64,000 nt of DNA, taken from positions 1-64,000 of the forward strand of contig CAIQFD010000015.1 of assembly GCA_903870995.1 (NCBI GenBank). The letters run 5' to 3'. The stretch comes from an uncultured Methylophilaceae bacterium. Its GTDB lineage: Bacteria > Pseudomonadota > Gammaproteobacteria > Burkholderiales > Methylophilaceae. This document shows, piece by piece, positions 7,480-15,156 of this stretch. The translations under genes and the position numbers were made by a program. Positions within the stretch are counted from its first letter, which is position 1; the number at the start of each line of letters is the position of its first letter. Under the pieces are notes generated by a model, which was not told the origin of the DNA, did no database searches, and was given only the letters and a program-made list of their open reading frames with translations.

Positions 7480-7881
7480 ATGACCCCCAATCACTTCACT
7501 AAACTCACACAGCGCGGCCTCAGCCTAGTTGGACAAGTGGTATTAATCATCATTGCCATCGCAACGATATTTGCCGTGTTTCAGGAAATCACCCACATCT
7601 GGGAAGCTAAAGCACTGACCGTTGGCGACTTGCTACTCATGTTCCTTTACCTTGAGGTGATGTCGATGCTCGGCCACTACCTTGGCTCAGGTAACCTGCC
7701 AGTACGCTACCCGCTTTACATCGGCATCATTGCATTAGCGCGTTTCTTGGTCCTTGAGATTAAAGAACTAGATGCATTCCGCATGTGGGCCCTATCAGGC
7801 TCAATCTTACTCATCGCCTTAGCGATTTTGATTGTGCGATATGGTCACGTGAAATTCCCTTACACCGACCATTCGGACTAA
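7480..7881 (+). CDS. psiE: PsiE-family phosphate-starvation-inducible membrane protein
   Basis: A 133-residue integral membrane protein with four predicted hydrophobic segments: about residues 16-36, 48-65, 75-92 and 103-121. The loops AVFQEITHIW, VMSMLGHYLGSGNLPVRYPLYIGI and the following LARFLVLEIKELDA are PsiE signatures. PsiE was named in E. coli as a phosphate-starvation-inducible gene; its biochemical role is unknown. A TATAAT lies at 7443-7448 upstream. It stands alone between two toxin-antitoxin pairs, so it may be cargo of the accessory stretch. Confidence 0.82.
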   Translation: MTPNHFTKLTQRGLSLVGQVVLIIIAIATIFAVFQEITHIWEAKALTVGDLLLMFLYLEVMSMLGHYLGSGNLPVRYPLYIGIIALARFLVLEIKELDAFRMWALSGSILLIALAILIVRYGHVKFPYTDHSD

Positions 7882-7898
7882 AAAAATCACAAGGAATT

Positions 7899-7961
7899 GT
7901 ATAAACAATGAATATACAAAAAACTTGATTTGACCACATCATGTATATACAATGAAGATAC
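7899..7961 (+). promoter_or_regulatory. chpSB promoter and duplicated operator
   Basis: A 19-base element occurs twice, GTATAAACAATGAATATAC (7899-7917) and GTATATACAATGAAGATAC (7943-7961), with two mismatches and 44 bases from start to start, about four helical turns. Each is itself an imperfect inverted repeat with GTAT/ATAC ends. The second copy covers the -10 of a good promoter: TTGATT (7925-7930), 17 bases, TACAAT (7948-7953). Autorepression by the antitoxin or its complex is the likely purpose. Confidence 0.65.
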
Positions 7962-7980
7962 ATTCATTGAGGTTAGCAAA

Positions 7981-8220
7981 ATGAAACTAAACATTCAAAA
8001 GTGGGGAAATAGTGCAGCAATTAGATTGCCGGCTACTATGCTAAATCAAATAGGTGCAGAAATTGGTGACTCAGTCGAAATCGACCCGGAGGCCTTTCGT
8101 ATCGCTAAACCCAAATACAAACTAGCGAATCTTTTAGCGCAATGCAATAAACATGCGCCTCCGCCAAGTGACATCACAGCATGGGAAGACACTTCATTTG
8201 CTGGCTTGGAGATTATTTAA
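7981..8220 (+). CDS. chpS: ChpS/MazE-type antitoxin
   Basis: A 79-residue AbrB/MazE-fold protein. MKLNIQKWGNSAAIRLP is the swapped-hairpin DNA-binding domain, followed by GDSVEIDPEAFRI and the toxin-binding tail YKLANLLAQCN and AWEDTSFAGLEII. The tail resembles E. coli ChpS (SLDELLAQCD) more than MazE. An upstream ATG at 7930 is in frame, but the ATG at 7981 has a GAGG ribosome binding site and the correct family N-terminus. The stop overlaps the toxin start by one base. Confidence 0.88.
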   Translation: MKLNIQKWGNSAAIRLPATMLNQIGAEIGDSVEIDPEAFRIAKPKYKLANLLAQCNKHAPPPSDITAWEDTSFAGLEII

Positions 8221-8561
8221 TGGCGCGTTTTGAGCGTGGTGATGTAGTACGCGTCTGCCTGAACCCGACAGCGGGACGAGAAACTCAGGGGGAGTTTCGT
8301 CCCGCATTGGTGCTATCAACCGCCGAAATGAATAGCCTTGGAACAGCGATTATCGCTCCAATTACACAAGGTGGTGACTTTTCTCGTTTTGCAGGATTTG
8401 CAGTAACTCTCACAGGAACTGGCATGGATACCCAAGGGGTTGTTTTGGTTAATATGATTCGCGCTGTTGATCTTCAAGCAAGAGAAGCAAAGAAAATAGA
8501 GACCGCACCTCAAACAGTAATTGATGATGCACTTGCTAGATTACAAGCTATTTTTGAATAG
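8220..8561 (+). CDS. chpB: ChpB/MazF-type mRNA interferase toxin
   Basis: A 113-residue PemK/MazF-fold endoribonuclease. FERGDVVRVCLNPTAG, RPALVLSTAEMNSLGTAIIAPITQGG, and DTQGVVLVNMIRAVDLQAR follow the ChpB pattern closely; ChpB cleaves mRNA at ACA/ACG/ACU-type sites in E. coli. The frame opens earlier at 8181, inside chpS, but the ATG at 8220 overlaps the chpS TAA by one base and starts with MARFERGD, as expected. The gene converges on hslR with 43 bases between them. Confidence 0.9.
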   Translation: MARFERGDVVRVCLNPTAGRETQGEFRPALVLSTAEMNSLGTAIIAPITQGGDFSRFAGFAVTLTGTGMDTQGVVLVNMIRAVDLQAREAKKIETAPQTVIDDALARLQAIFE

Positions 8562-8604
8562 CAAAATCTAGAAAAATATTGCTTGTATTTCCGTAATCAC
8601 AAAA

Positions 8605-9012
8605 TTAAAAATTACTGATCCCAGTAAACTTCTTAATGTCCCTGAGTTGTCGTTTAGTTGGCCGTCCAGCGCCTCTTTCTCGCTTGGCATGATCGGCTTC
8701 TTTAGTCACCGCTTCATTTGCTCGCCTGGCAGCACTCTCCGACGTCTCTTCATAAAGCAAGGCCGCTTCTGGGGCACCCCTTCGCGTCACGGACAACGCT
8801 CTTACCACGACCTCCATATCGAGCTCTTTGCGGCGAATTTGAATCACCTGCCCTACACGGACTTCTTTTGCTGGCTTGACGCGGTCGCCATCCACATGAA
8901 TCTTGCCGCCATCAATCGCATCAGTCGCCAAGCTACGTGTTTTATAAAACCGCGCTGCCCAAAGCCACTTATCTAACCGGCATTGACCATCTGCAATATT
9001 ATCTTGCGCCAT
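8605..9012 (-). CDS. hslR: S4-domain RNA-binding heat-shock protein 15
   Basis: A 135-residue protein with an S4 RNA-binding domain (CRLDKWLWAARFYKTRSLATDAI, residues 11-33) followed by a basic tail (HAKRERGAGRPTKRQLRDI). This matches HslR, which rescues stalled 50S subunits carrying peptidyl-tRNA by binding the free large subunit. The length is typical. It is the last gene of a minus-strand run, starting eight bases after the Lon-like protease stop, so the two are probably co-transcribed. No separate heat-shock promoter was seen before it. Confidence 0.9.
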   Translation of the reverse strand: MAQDNIADGQCRLDKWLWAARFYKTRSLATDAIDGGKIHVDGDRVKPAKEVRVGQVIQIRRKELDMEVVVRALSVTRRGAPEAALLYEETSESAARRANEAVTKEADHAKRERGAGRPTKRQLRDIKKFTGISNF

Positions 9013-9020
9013 ACTTAATT

Positions 9021-11261
9021 TTAACGTGGTTGATTTAACTGAATCGCACGGTTGTGCTGCAGGGCCATGCGGAAAGTTTCCAAGTGGTGCTGTGCGCGAC
9101 CAAGTAGGCTATTTTCAGGGTAACGCTCACCAGACAATACGCCTGCTGGCACATCGGTCAGCAATTCAATCGCCTCGAGTACGTTCGTTACAGGATAAAT
9201 ATGAAACTGCCCCGCATTTACGGCCTCGATGACTTCATCATCAAGCAGCAAGTGCGCTAGATTACGGCTAGGGATTAAGACCCCTTGCTTACCATCCAAG
9301 CCGATGGCCTTACAAATACGGAAGTAGCCTTCAATTTTTTCATTGAGGCCTCCAATCGCCATCACTTCACCGTGCTGGTTCATCGCACCCGTCACAGCCA
9401 AGCCTTGTTTAATCGGCACGCCAGACAGCGCAGAAAGTAATGCATAGAGCTCAGCACATGAAGCGGAATCCCCTTCTACGCCGTAATACTCCTGCTCAAA
9501 CACCAAGGACGCGGTAAGTGACAATGGCGTCAGACTGCTAAAACTGGCAGAGAGCCAACTACGCAGGATCATCAAGCCTTTATCGTGATTAGGTCCCGTC
9601 ATCGCTACCTCACGGTCGATATTAATGACGCCTTCAGCACCGGCATAACACCTGGCTGAGATACGGACTGGAGAGCCAAAACTCATGTCGCCTAAATCGA
9701 TATGCGTGAGACCGTTAATCTGACCGACCTGCGCTCCCGTGACATTGATCATGACTTCGCCATCAATCATCGACTCACGAAGCTGACGCTCTGGACTATT
9801 GTGTCGCTTCCTACGGGCATCTAATGCGGCTTGCACATCATCGGCTCTGACAAACTCAGAAGCAGCAATATTGGCCATCACAGCACTTTCAAGCACTAGC
9901 CGCTCTAACAAAGAAAAACGTGTACCAATCCGCGTTTGATCATCGATGGTGCGCTGCATAAATCGAATTAATTTCACCACCGCGTTCGCGTCAAAGGGCT
10001 TCAATGCATGCTGATGAGAAAACTTAGCAATCAAACCAGCAAGCGCTGTATATGAAGCCTGATTGGCCGGCATGCTCTCAACAAAATCGACTTTAATTTG
10101 GAAGTAACGCGCGAACTCAGGTAACTCATCTTGTAAGGCGTAATACTCTTCACGCGTCGCAATTAACACCAGCTTGACATGCGCTGCTAAGGCCTCAGGT
10201 GCAAAATGAATACCCACATTCTGACCTGGGGTACCACTTGCCTCTTCAATTTGGATCGAACCGTTACGTAAGAAGCGATGCAGCTTCTCTAAAATCTGAA
10301 CGCCAGCTTGCTGATCCGCATTGATATCGCGTAAATAGAACATCAAAGTGCCACCATGGGCTTTGAGCAAGTTACCCGCACGAAGGCGCATAAAGTCAGC
10401 AGTATTACTGGTGCTGTCAGCGCTTTCTAATCCGCCAAACAGCGAACTGAACGTAGGATCCTCATCAAAGATGACTGGTGATCCTAAGTTCGTATCATCA
10501 AGATAAGCGGCATTATCTACCATCACATTGACACGGAACCGTCCTAAGAAGCCCTCAAGCAATCCCTCATTATCACTGCCTGCTGATTGATTGAAAATCT
10601 CAATGTTCTCGCATACGTCACGCATCAAAGCAGCAAGATAAAGATCAAATTTAAGCAGTTCAGCCATTGCAAAAGGACTCGCATCGCCCTTCACAATCAT
10701 GATCAAGCGCGCAAACTGCTCGGTAAAAAAGTCTTCAAGCGCATGTCTTAATTGCTCAGCGAGCTTAATTTCCACGCTATTTTTGGGATCACTTTCTTTA
10801 GTAGTCTCTGCTTGAGGCGAGACTTTTTCAGGCTTCGCCTCTTCTTTAGCAGCCGTCTGCGCAATTAATGCAGGAATGACCTTAATCATCTGACGAATGA
10901 AGACATCCATCTCAATACGCAGGCGCACTGCATGTCCCGCATTGAGATAAAGCGGAAGCGGCTTTTCTGGGGTCTCAAAGTGATAGAGCAAAACTAAATC
11001 ATGTGGTTTGGCTCGTTTAGCGGAAGCGGCTTGAATAGCCTGCAAAGTGAGTGATTTTCGACCACTACCAGACTCACCAAGCACGAGCATATTGAAACCT
11101 GGCTCAAAGATGCTTAAACCAAAGTTTGCCGCTTGCGCTGCATCCTCCTGCCCTATCCATGAAGGGAAATGATCTAAGTTAAGCGAAGACGTATTGGCAA
11201 AACCAAGCGCACTCGCCTGCAATGGGATGTTAAGTTGCGTTACTTTTAATGAGGGTGACAT
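9021..11261 (-). CDS. Lon-like ATP-dependent protease (YcbZ/LonH-like)
   Basis: A 746-residue AAA-type protease. Walker A is GESGSGRKS at residues 62-70; an acidic, alanine-rich insertion follows at about 138-165. The C-terminal third is a Lon (S16) domain, with GDSASCAEL carrying the nucleophile Ser599 and GGLNEKIEG carrying Lys642, spaced 43 residues apart as in true Lon. There is no Lon N-terminal substrate domain. It resembles E. coli YcbZ and related Lon-like proteins, probably in protein quality control. It sits between moaE and hslR; true Lon is encoded separately at 59154. Confidence 0.88.
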   Translation of the reverse strand: MSPSLKVTQLNIPLQASALGFANTSSLNLDHFPSWIGQEDAAQAANFGLSIFEPGFNMLVLGESGSGRKSLTLQAIQAASAKRAKPHDLVLLYHFETPEKPLPLYLNAGHAVRLRIEMDVFIRQMIKVIPALIAQTAAKEEAKPEKVSPQAETTKESDPKNSVEIKLAEQLRHALEDFFTEQFARLIMIVKGDASPFAMAELLKFDLYLAALMRDVCENIEIFNQSAGSDNEGLLEGFLGRFRVNVMVDNAAYLDDTNLGSPVIFDEDPTFSSLFGGLESADSTSNTADFMRLRAGNLLKAHGGTLMFYLRDINADQQAGVQILEKLHRFLRNGSIQIEEASGTPGQNVGIHFAPEALAAHVKLVLIATREEYYALQDELPEFARYFQIKVDFVESMPANQASYTALAGLIAKFSHQHALKPFDANAVVKLIRFMQRTIDDQTRIGTRFSLLERLVLESAVMANIAASEFVRADDVQAALDARRKRHNSPERQLRESMIDGEVMINVTGAQVGQINGLTHIDLGDMSFGSPVRISARCYAGAEGVINIDREVAMTGPNHDKGLMILRSWLSASFSSLTPLSLTASLVFEQEYYGVEGDSASCAELYALLSALSGVPIKQGLAVTGAMNQHGEVMAIGGLNEKIEGYFRICKAIGLDGKQGVLIPSRNLAHLLLDDEVIEAVNAGQFHIYPVTNVLEAIELLTDVPAGVLSGERYPENSLLGRAQHHLETFRMALQHNRAIQLNQPR

Positions 11262-11288
11262 TCAGTATTTTCTAATCGTTAATTTTGT

Positions 11289-11741
11289 TTATTGTTGCCA
11301 GCGTTGGCGCGCATCAACATCCGAACCTTTTGCTTCAACCCAGCGCTCGCCCGATGATGTCGACTCTTTTTTCCAAAATGGCGCTTCTGTTTTTAAGTAA
11401 TCCATCACAAATTCACAAGCCGAAAAAGCGTCTTGACGATGTGCAGAAGCGATCAGCACTAACACAATCTGATCTAGCGGCTTTAGATCTCCGACACGAT
11501 GCACAATCAGCGCATCAACAATCGCCCATTTAGCACGTGCACGTTCAATGATGCTTCCCAAAGACTTCTCAGTCATGCCCGGATAGTGCTCCAAAAGCAT
11601 CGAGGAAACACCATCCCCATCATTGAAGTCTCTGACCTGACCTACAAAAGATACAACGGCGCCAATATGAGGATTACTAAGACGCATGGCGTTGATTTCG
11701 GCACCCACATCGAAATCTTGAGCTTGTACCCGAACAGTCAT
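11289..11741 (-). CDS. moaE: molybdopterin synthase catalytic subunit
   Basis: A 150-residue protein that, with MoaD, adds the dithiolene sulfurs to precursor Z to form molybdopterin. VQAQDFDVGAEINAM, GAVVSFVGQVRDFNDG, LEHYPGMTEKSL and IVHRVGDLKPLDQIVLVLIASAHRQDAF are MoaE hallmarks; the conserved Lys lies in MDYLKTEAPFWKKE near residue 118. The ATG at 11741 is seven bases past the moaD stop. The pair is embedded between a small gene and the Lon-like protease on the minus strand. Confidence 0.95.
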   Translation of the reverse strand: MTVRVQAQDFDVGAEINAMRLSNPHIGAVVSFVGQVRDFNDGDGVSSMLLEHYPGMTEKSLGSIIERARAKWAIVDALIVHRVGDLKPLDQIVLVLIASAHRQDAFSACEFVMDYLKTEAPFWKKESTSSGERWVEAKGSDVDARQRWQQ

Positions 11742-11750
11742 GATCTTGCG

Positions 11751-12014
11751 CTATCCGCCGGTGACTGGTGGAAAGAAAGCGACCTCATCACCATTTTTAA
11801 TCACGGCATCATTCTCCACAAGCGCATGGTTAATCGCGGCTCGAATCGACTGCTTACCATTGAACAAATTAGCCCAAGCCTCACCACGCAGGGCTAAGTA
11901 TTGCTTTAACTGCGCAATAGTAAGAACGTCCGCAGGCAAATCCATCTCTTCAGTTGAGTAATTAAGCGACTCTTTCAACCGAGCGAAATAAAGTACTTTA
12001 ATCAAACTGATCAT
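11751..12014 (-). CDS. moaD: molybdopterin synthase sulfur carrier subunit
   Basis: A ubiquitin-like sulfur carrier of up to 87 residues ending in the required Gly-Gly (FFPPVTGG), whose C-terminal thiocarboxylate donates sulfur through MoaE. The N-terminal strand IKVLYFARLKESL is typical. The start is ambiguous: an ATG at 12014 lies directly on a GGGAG sequence, whereas a TTG at 12005 is spaced eight bases from it and would give the classical MIKVLYFA beginning. Either way the gene overlaps the end of the upstream 72-residue gene, suggesting coupling. Confidence 0.92.
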   Translation of the reverse strand: MISLIKVLYFARLKESLNYSTEEMDLPADVLTIAQLKQYLALRGEAWANLFNGKQSIRAAINHALVENDAVIKNGDEVAFFPPVTGG

Positions 12015-12216
12015 CTCCCATCACATCTGCATCTGTCACAGCGCCACGTTTCCCACTCAACGCCTGCCCCATTAATTGCATGAGCTTTTGTTTATGGGCT
12101 GGATTATTCATGAGGCTTGAACTAAAGGTAATGCCAAACTTTGCCGCATATTGCTGGACGAGCATAATCAAAACGGTTTCGCTTGGTCCATCCTCCTGCA
12201 TATTTTCTTCACTCAT
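11998..12216 (-). CDS. small acidic protein of unknown function
   Basis: A 72-residue protein between rmuC and moaD. Its middle (TVLIMLVQQYAAKFGITFSSSLMNN) is amphipathic, followed by KQKLMQLMGQALSGKRG and an acidic tail (DADVMGDDQFD). I do not recognise a family. It has no signal peptide or clear membrane segment. The reading frame starts 25 bases after rmuC, has consistent codon use, and its stop overlaps the moaD start region, so it looks like a real co-translated gene. A role linked to MoaD is only a guess from position. Confidence 0.6.
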   Translation of the reverse strand: MSEENMQEDGPSETVLIMLVQQYAAKFGITFSSSLMNNPAHKQKLMQLMGQALSGKRGAVTDADVMGDDQFD

Positions 12217-12241
12217 CTCGAGCCCCTGATCTTCTGAATTT

Positions 12242-13594
12242 CTAGTCTTCTAAATTGCCGCCTAAAGTATCGGCCTCAACAATGTCATCAATAGGCAAGG
12301 CCAAAGAAGCCACGTCACCAACAAGCTCAACGCGCTCAATTTGTGAAAAGCGACGAGAAATCTTTTGGCTAGTCGTTTGCACATCCAGTGCATCTTCATG
12401 TGCCAATCGAATATGATCGGCAAGCTTCTTCATCCGCGTATCAAAGCGACCAAACTCTTTACCTAATTTACCAAGCTCTTCTTTGATAATATGGACTTGC
12501 TTACGCGTCTCCACATCTTTCAAGACGGCACGTGCTGTATTGAGCACCGCCATTAATGTCGTTGGAGAAACCACCCAAACATTTTTCGCCATCGCATAAT
12601 CGACGATATCGCGATGATTCGCGTGTATCTCTGCAAACACGGCCTCGGCTGGAATAAACATCACCGCGCCATCTGAAGTCACATCCGCAATAATGTATTT
12701 ACTCGCAATATCGTCTACGTGTTTTTTAACATCCGCTTTGAACTGACGCTGTGCAGCAATTTTTTCAAGATCACTCACACCGTTTTCGTACATGCGGTGA
12801 TAGTTTTCAAGCGGAAATTTAGAGTCCACTGCCACTAAACCCGTTGGCTCAGGCAAGAACAATGCACAATCCACACGCGTGCCATTCGCCATGGTGTATT
12901 GCATCTCGTAAGTACCGTTAGGCATAACGTTACGCACCAAACCTTCAAGCTGGACTTCGCCGAAAGCGCCACGTGAGCGTTTATCTCCCAACAAAGCTTG
13001 TAAGCTCACCACATTGGTGGTTAAACCATCAATTTTCTCTTGTGCCTTATCAATGGTCGCCAAGCGCTCCATCACGCGCACAAACGTGTCATTTGTTTTC
13101 TTAAAGCCTTCATCTAAGCGCTCAGTCACCTTGCCGCTAATCTCTTCCAAGCGCGCATCGACAACCTTACTTAAGCTTTCAATACTTGCAGTTAACTGCA
13201 AAGTCGCATGACGCATTGTGGCTTGAATCAATTCTTGCTCGGCCTTGCCTTGCTCAGCTAATGTGGTATGGAGTTTTTCGATGACATTTTCACGCGTTTG
13301 CGCGAGGCTAGCAGTTTGAGCCATTTGCAAAGCCTGCATCGCTTCACGCGTTTGCGCTAACTCTTGTGCAACAGCGTTCCGAAGACGTTCGCTGGACTCT
13401 TGAGAAGATGTACCCAACCTATCCCCTAATTTATTCAAACCATCATTTAGATCAAGCAACATGGCACGATGTTTTTCTTCTAATTGCGCAAGTAGCACAT
13501 TGTCTGCATCAGGTTTTTTAGCGGACTGACGCAACAGTACGACGACCAATATCAGTGCGACAAAAGAAACGATGAGTGTGAGAATTTCTAGCAT
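12242..13594 (-). CDS. rmuC: DNA recombination protein RmuC
   Basis: A 450-residue protein with one N-terminal membrane segment (LTLIVSFVALILVVVLL), a long coiled coil of about 200 residues (LEEKHRAMLLDLNDGLNKLGDRL onward), then the RmuC domain with GAFGEVQLEGLVRNVMP, DCALFLPEP, VDSKFPLENY and FIPAEAVFAEI. This domain has a PD-(D/E)xK nuclease-like fold. RmuC limits inversion of short repeats in E. coli. The longer frame to 13639 is rejected because the ATG at 13594 begins the membrane anchor directly. It is the first gene of the run leading to hslR. Confidence 0.9.
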   Translation of the reverse strand: MLEILTLIVSFVALILVVVLLRQSAKKPDADNVLLAQLEEKHRAMLLDLNDGLNKLGDRLGTSSQESSERLRNAVAQELAQTREAMQALQMAQTASLAQTRENVIEKLHTTLAEQGKAEQELIQATMRHATLQLTASIESLSKVVDARLEEISGKVTERLDEGFKKTNDTFVRVMERLATIDKAQEKIDGLTTNVVSLQALLGDKRSRGAFGEVQLEGLVRNVMPNGTYEMQYTMANGTRVDCALFLPEPTGLVAVDSKFPLENYHRMYENGVSDLEKIAAQRQFKADVKKHVDDIASKYIIADVTSDGAVMFIPAEAVFAEIHANHRDIVDYAMAKNVWVVSPTTLMAVLNTARAVLKDVETRKQVHIIKEELGKLGKEFGRFDTRMKKLADHIRLAHEDALDVQTTSQKISRRFSQIERVELVGDVASLALPIDDIVEADTLGGNLED

Positions 13595-13710
13595 AGTGCA
13601 ATTATACCCCAAGCAATCTTCTCTCACTTGGTGCATCAATCAATCCCGAAATATTGTAAAATCCTACAAAATAAGAAACATCACTAATAAAATAATTTGA
13701 GGATACCTTC

Positions 13711-14448
13711 GTGAACATTCAAAGTCATATCGTTGATCTACCGACCCCAACCGGCGTGATGCGCACTTACGTGCACCGCCCTGCTGGCGAAGGCGCTTAC
13801 CCAGCGATATTATTTTATTCAGAAATTTTTCAACAAACTGGTCCGATTGAACGTGCAGCAAGATTCATGGCGGGGCACGGTTATGCCGTACTTGTCCCTG
13901 AAGTATTCCACGAACTTAACCCAATTGGCACAGTACTTGGCTACGATGATGCTGGCCGTGACAAAGGGAATGCAGACAAAGCCGCTAAAGACGTTCAAGG
14001 CTACGACACAGACAACCAAGCCATGATTGAGTTTGTAAAGAAACAAGCTTGGTGCACCGGTGACATCGGGGCAATGGGTTTTTGTATCGGCGGCCACTTA
14101 GCTTTCCGTGCAGCGTTACAAAAAGAGGTTAAATCAACCGCCTGCTTCTACGCAACAGACTTACACACACAAGTGATTCCAAACAAGCCTGGTCAACACA
14201 GCATGGAGAACCTAGATAAAATCAAAGGTGAATTGCTGATGATTTGGGGCAAGCAAGACCCACACATCCCAGCAGCAGGTCGTGCGCAGGTTTATAGCGA
14301 CCTTAATGCAACCGACCTCAAGTTCACATGGCACGAATTCAACGGTCAACACGCTTTTATGCGTGACGAAGGTGATCGTTATGATCCGCAATTAGCTTCT
14401 ACAGGCTATCAATTAGCCTTGCAAATGTTCGGACGAACATTACGCTAA
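13711..14448 (+). CDS. dienelactone hydrolase family protein
   Basis: A 245-residue alpha/beta hydrolase. The catalytic nucleophile is probably the Cys in MGFCIGGH (residues about 116-123), the G-x-C-x-G form typical of dienelactone hydrolases, with Asp in WGKQDPHIP and His in GQHAFMRDEGDRYD. The start is GTG at 13711 after TGAGGA. Family members open lactones or hydrolyse esters; the actual substrate here cannot be told, since no aromatic degradation genes lie near. It is transcribed divergently from rmuC and ends in a clear terminator. Confidence 0.85.
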   Translation: MNIQSHIVDLPTPTGVMRTYVHRPAGEGAYPAILFYSEIFQQTGPIERAARFMAGHGYAVLVPEVFHELNPIGTVLGYDDAGRDKGNADKAAKDVQGYDTDNQAMIEFVKKQAWCTGDIGAMGFCIGGHLAFRAALQKEVKSTACFYATDLHTQVIPNKPGQHSMENLDKIKGELLMIWGKQDPHIPAAGRAQVYSDLNATDLKFTWHEFNGQHAFMRDEGDRYDPQLASTGYQLALQMFGRTLR

Positions 14449-14470
14449 TTAAGTAAACGATGGTCAGCAA

Positions 14471-14498
14471 AAAGGCGCTTCAGTGAGGCGCCTTTTTT
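14471..14498 (+). terminator. intrinsic terminator after the hydrolase gene
   Basis: AAAGGCGC (14471-14478) and GCGCCTTT (14488-14495) form an 8-bp stem with a nine-base loop, followed by a T-run to 14498. It lies 23 bases after the hydrolase stop and separates that gene from the toxin-antitoxin pair downstream. Confidence 0.85.
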
Positions 14499-14513
14499 AT
14501 CATTCAAAGCACG

Positions 14514-14542
14514 TTGATTAGCACTTTTAAAAGTGCTAATAT
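14514..14542 (+). promoter_or_regulatory. stbDE-type promoter with a 24-base palindromic operator
   Basis: TTGATT (14514-14519), exactly 17 bases, then TAATAT (14537-14542) make a good sigma-70 promoter. A perfect 24-base palindrome (half-site ATTAGCACTTTT, centre between 14528 and 14529) fills 14517-14540, covering the spacer and the edges of both elements. Binding there would block RNA polymerase, as expected for autorepression by the antitoxin encoded 40 bases downstream. Confidence 0.75.
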
Positions 14543-14581
14543 TGGCGCCTTGTTAAGAATTTATGAGATAAGGAGTTCAAT

Positions 14582-14830
14582 ATGGCACACGCTATTTTGA
14601 CCAGCACCTCTGCAAGCGTGACAGAGCTAAAAAAAGACCCCATGAATACCGTAGCAGCAGGTGAAGGCTTCCCCATTGCGATTTTAAATCGCAATGAGCC
14701 TGTTTTTTATTGCGTCCCAAGAAAAGCATACGAGGCTTTAATGGATAAACTAGAAGACTTAGAATTGAATGCCCTGGCTGATGCCCGTAAAGGACAAAAA
14801 ACCGTGCGAGTCACACTAGATGACCTATAA
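14582..14830 (+). CDS. Phd/YefM-family antitoxin (StbD/RelB-like)
   Basis: An 82-residue antitoxin: N-terminal SASVTELKKDPMNTVAAGEG and FPIAILNRNEPVFYCVP form the Phd/YefM DNA-binding domain, and the tail KLEDLELNALADARKGQKTV would wrap the toxin. AAGGAG lies seven bases before the ATG. The gene overlaps its toxin by eleven bases. It resembles StbD-type antitoxins of StbDE plasmid stabilisation pairs, often annotated as RelB. The core AILNRNE is shared with the Phd protein at 6779. Confidence 0.87.
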   Translation: MAHAILTSTSASVTELKKDPMNTVAAGEGFPIAILNRNEPVFYCVPRKAYEALMDKLEDLELNALADARKGQKTVRVTLDDL

Positions 14831-15101
14831 GCTAGATTTCTATGAAGAAGCACTAAAAGAATGGAAAAAATTAGATGCCTCTGTGAGGGAGCAATTTAAA
14901 ACAAAACTAGCTGAGCGATTAGAAAATCCAAGGTTAGATAGCGCCAAACTCCGCAATAGCAAAGACAGATACAAGATAAAACTTAGGCAAGTAGGCTACC
15001 GTCTGGTTTATGAAGTGAATGACAGCACCGTGGTCGTTTTGGTGGTTGCCGTTGGCAAGCGAGATAAAAATGCGGTTTATTTGGCCGCAACAAAAAGATA
15101 A
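14820..15101 (+). CDS. RelE/StbE-family mRNA interferase toxin
   Basis: A 93-residue RelE-fold toxin. YKLDFYEEALKEWKKLDASVREQFK is the N-terminal strand and helices; DRYKIKLRQVGYRLVYEVND and VVVLVVAVGKRDKNAVYLAA form the catalytic sheet with the conserved basic residues (Lys/Arg) used for ribosome-dependent mRNA cleavage. The ATG lies inside the antitoxin's last codons. It converges on metZ. Assignment to the RelE superfamily is firm; StbE against RelE naming is a matter of convention. Confidence 0.9.
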   Translation: MTYKLDFYEEALKEWKKLDASVREQFKTKLAERLENPRLDSAKLRNSKDRYKIKLRQVGYRLVYEVNDSTVVVLVVAVGKRDKNAVYLAATKR

Positions 15102-15112
15102 AACAGAAAGGA

Positions 15113-15132
15113 TGCAGTAAGCTTGCACTGCA
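15113..15132. repeat. short inverted repeat between convergent relE-type and metZ genes
   Basis: TGCAGT (15113-15118) and ACTGCA (15127-15132) can form a 6-bp stem with an eight-base loop between two convergent genes. Neither side has a strong T-run, so its use as a terminator is doubtful. Confidence 0.35.
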
Positions 15133-15156
15133 CCCTACTCTTTTAAAAAAACAGCG

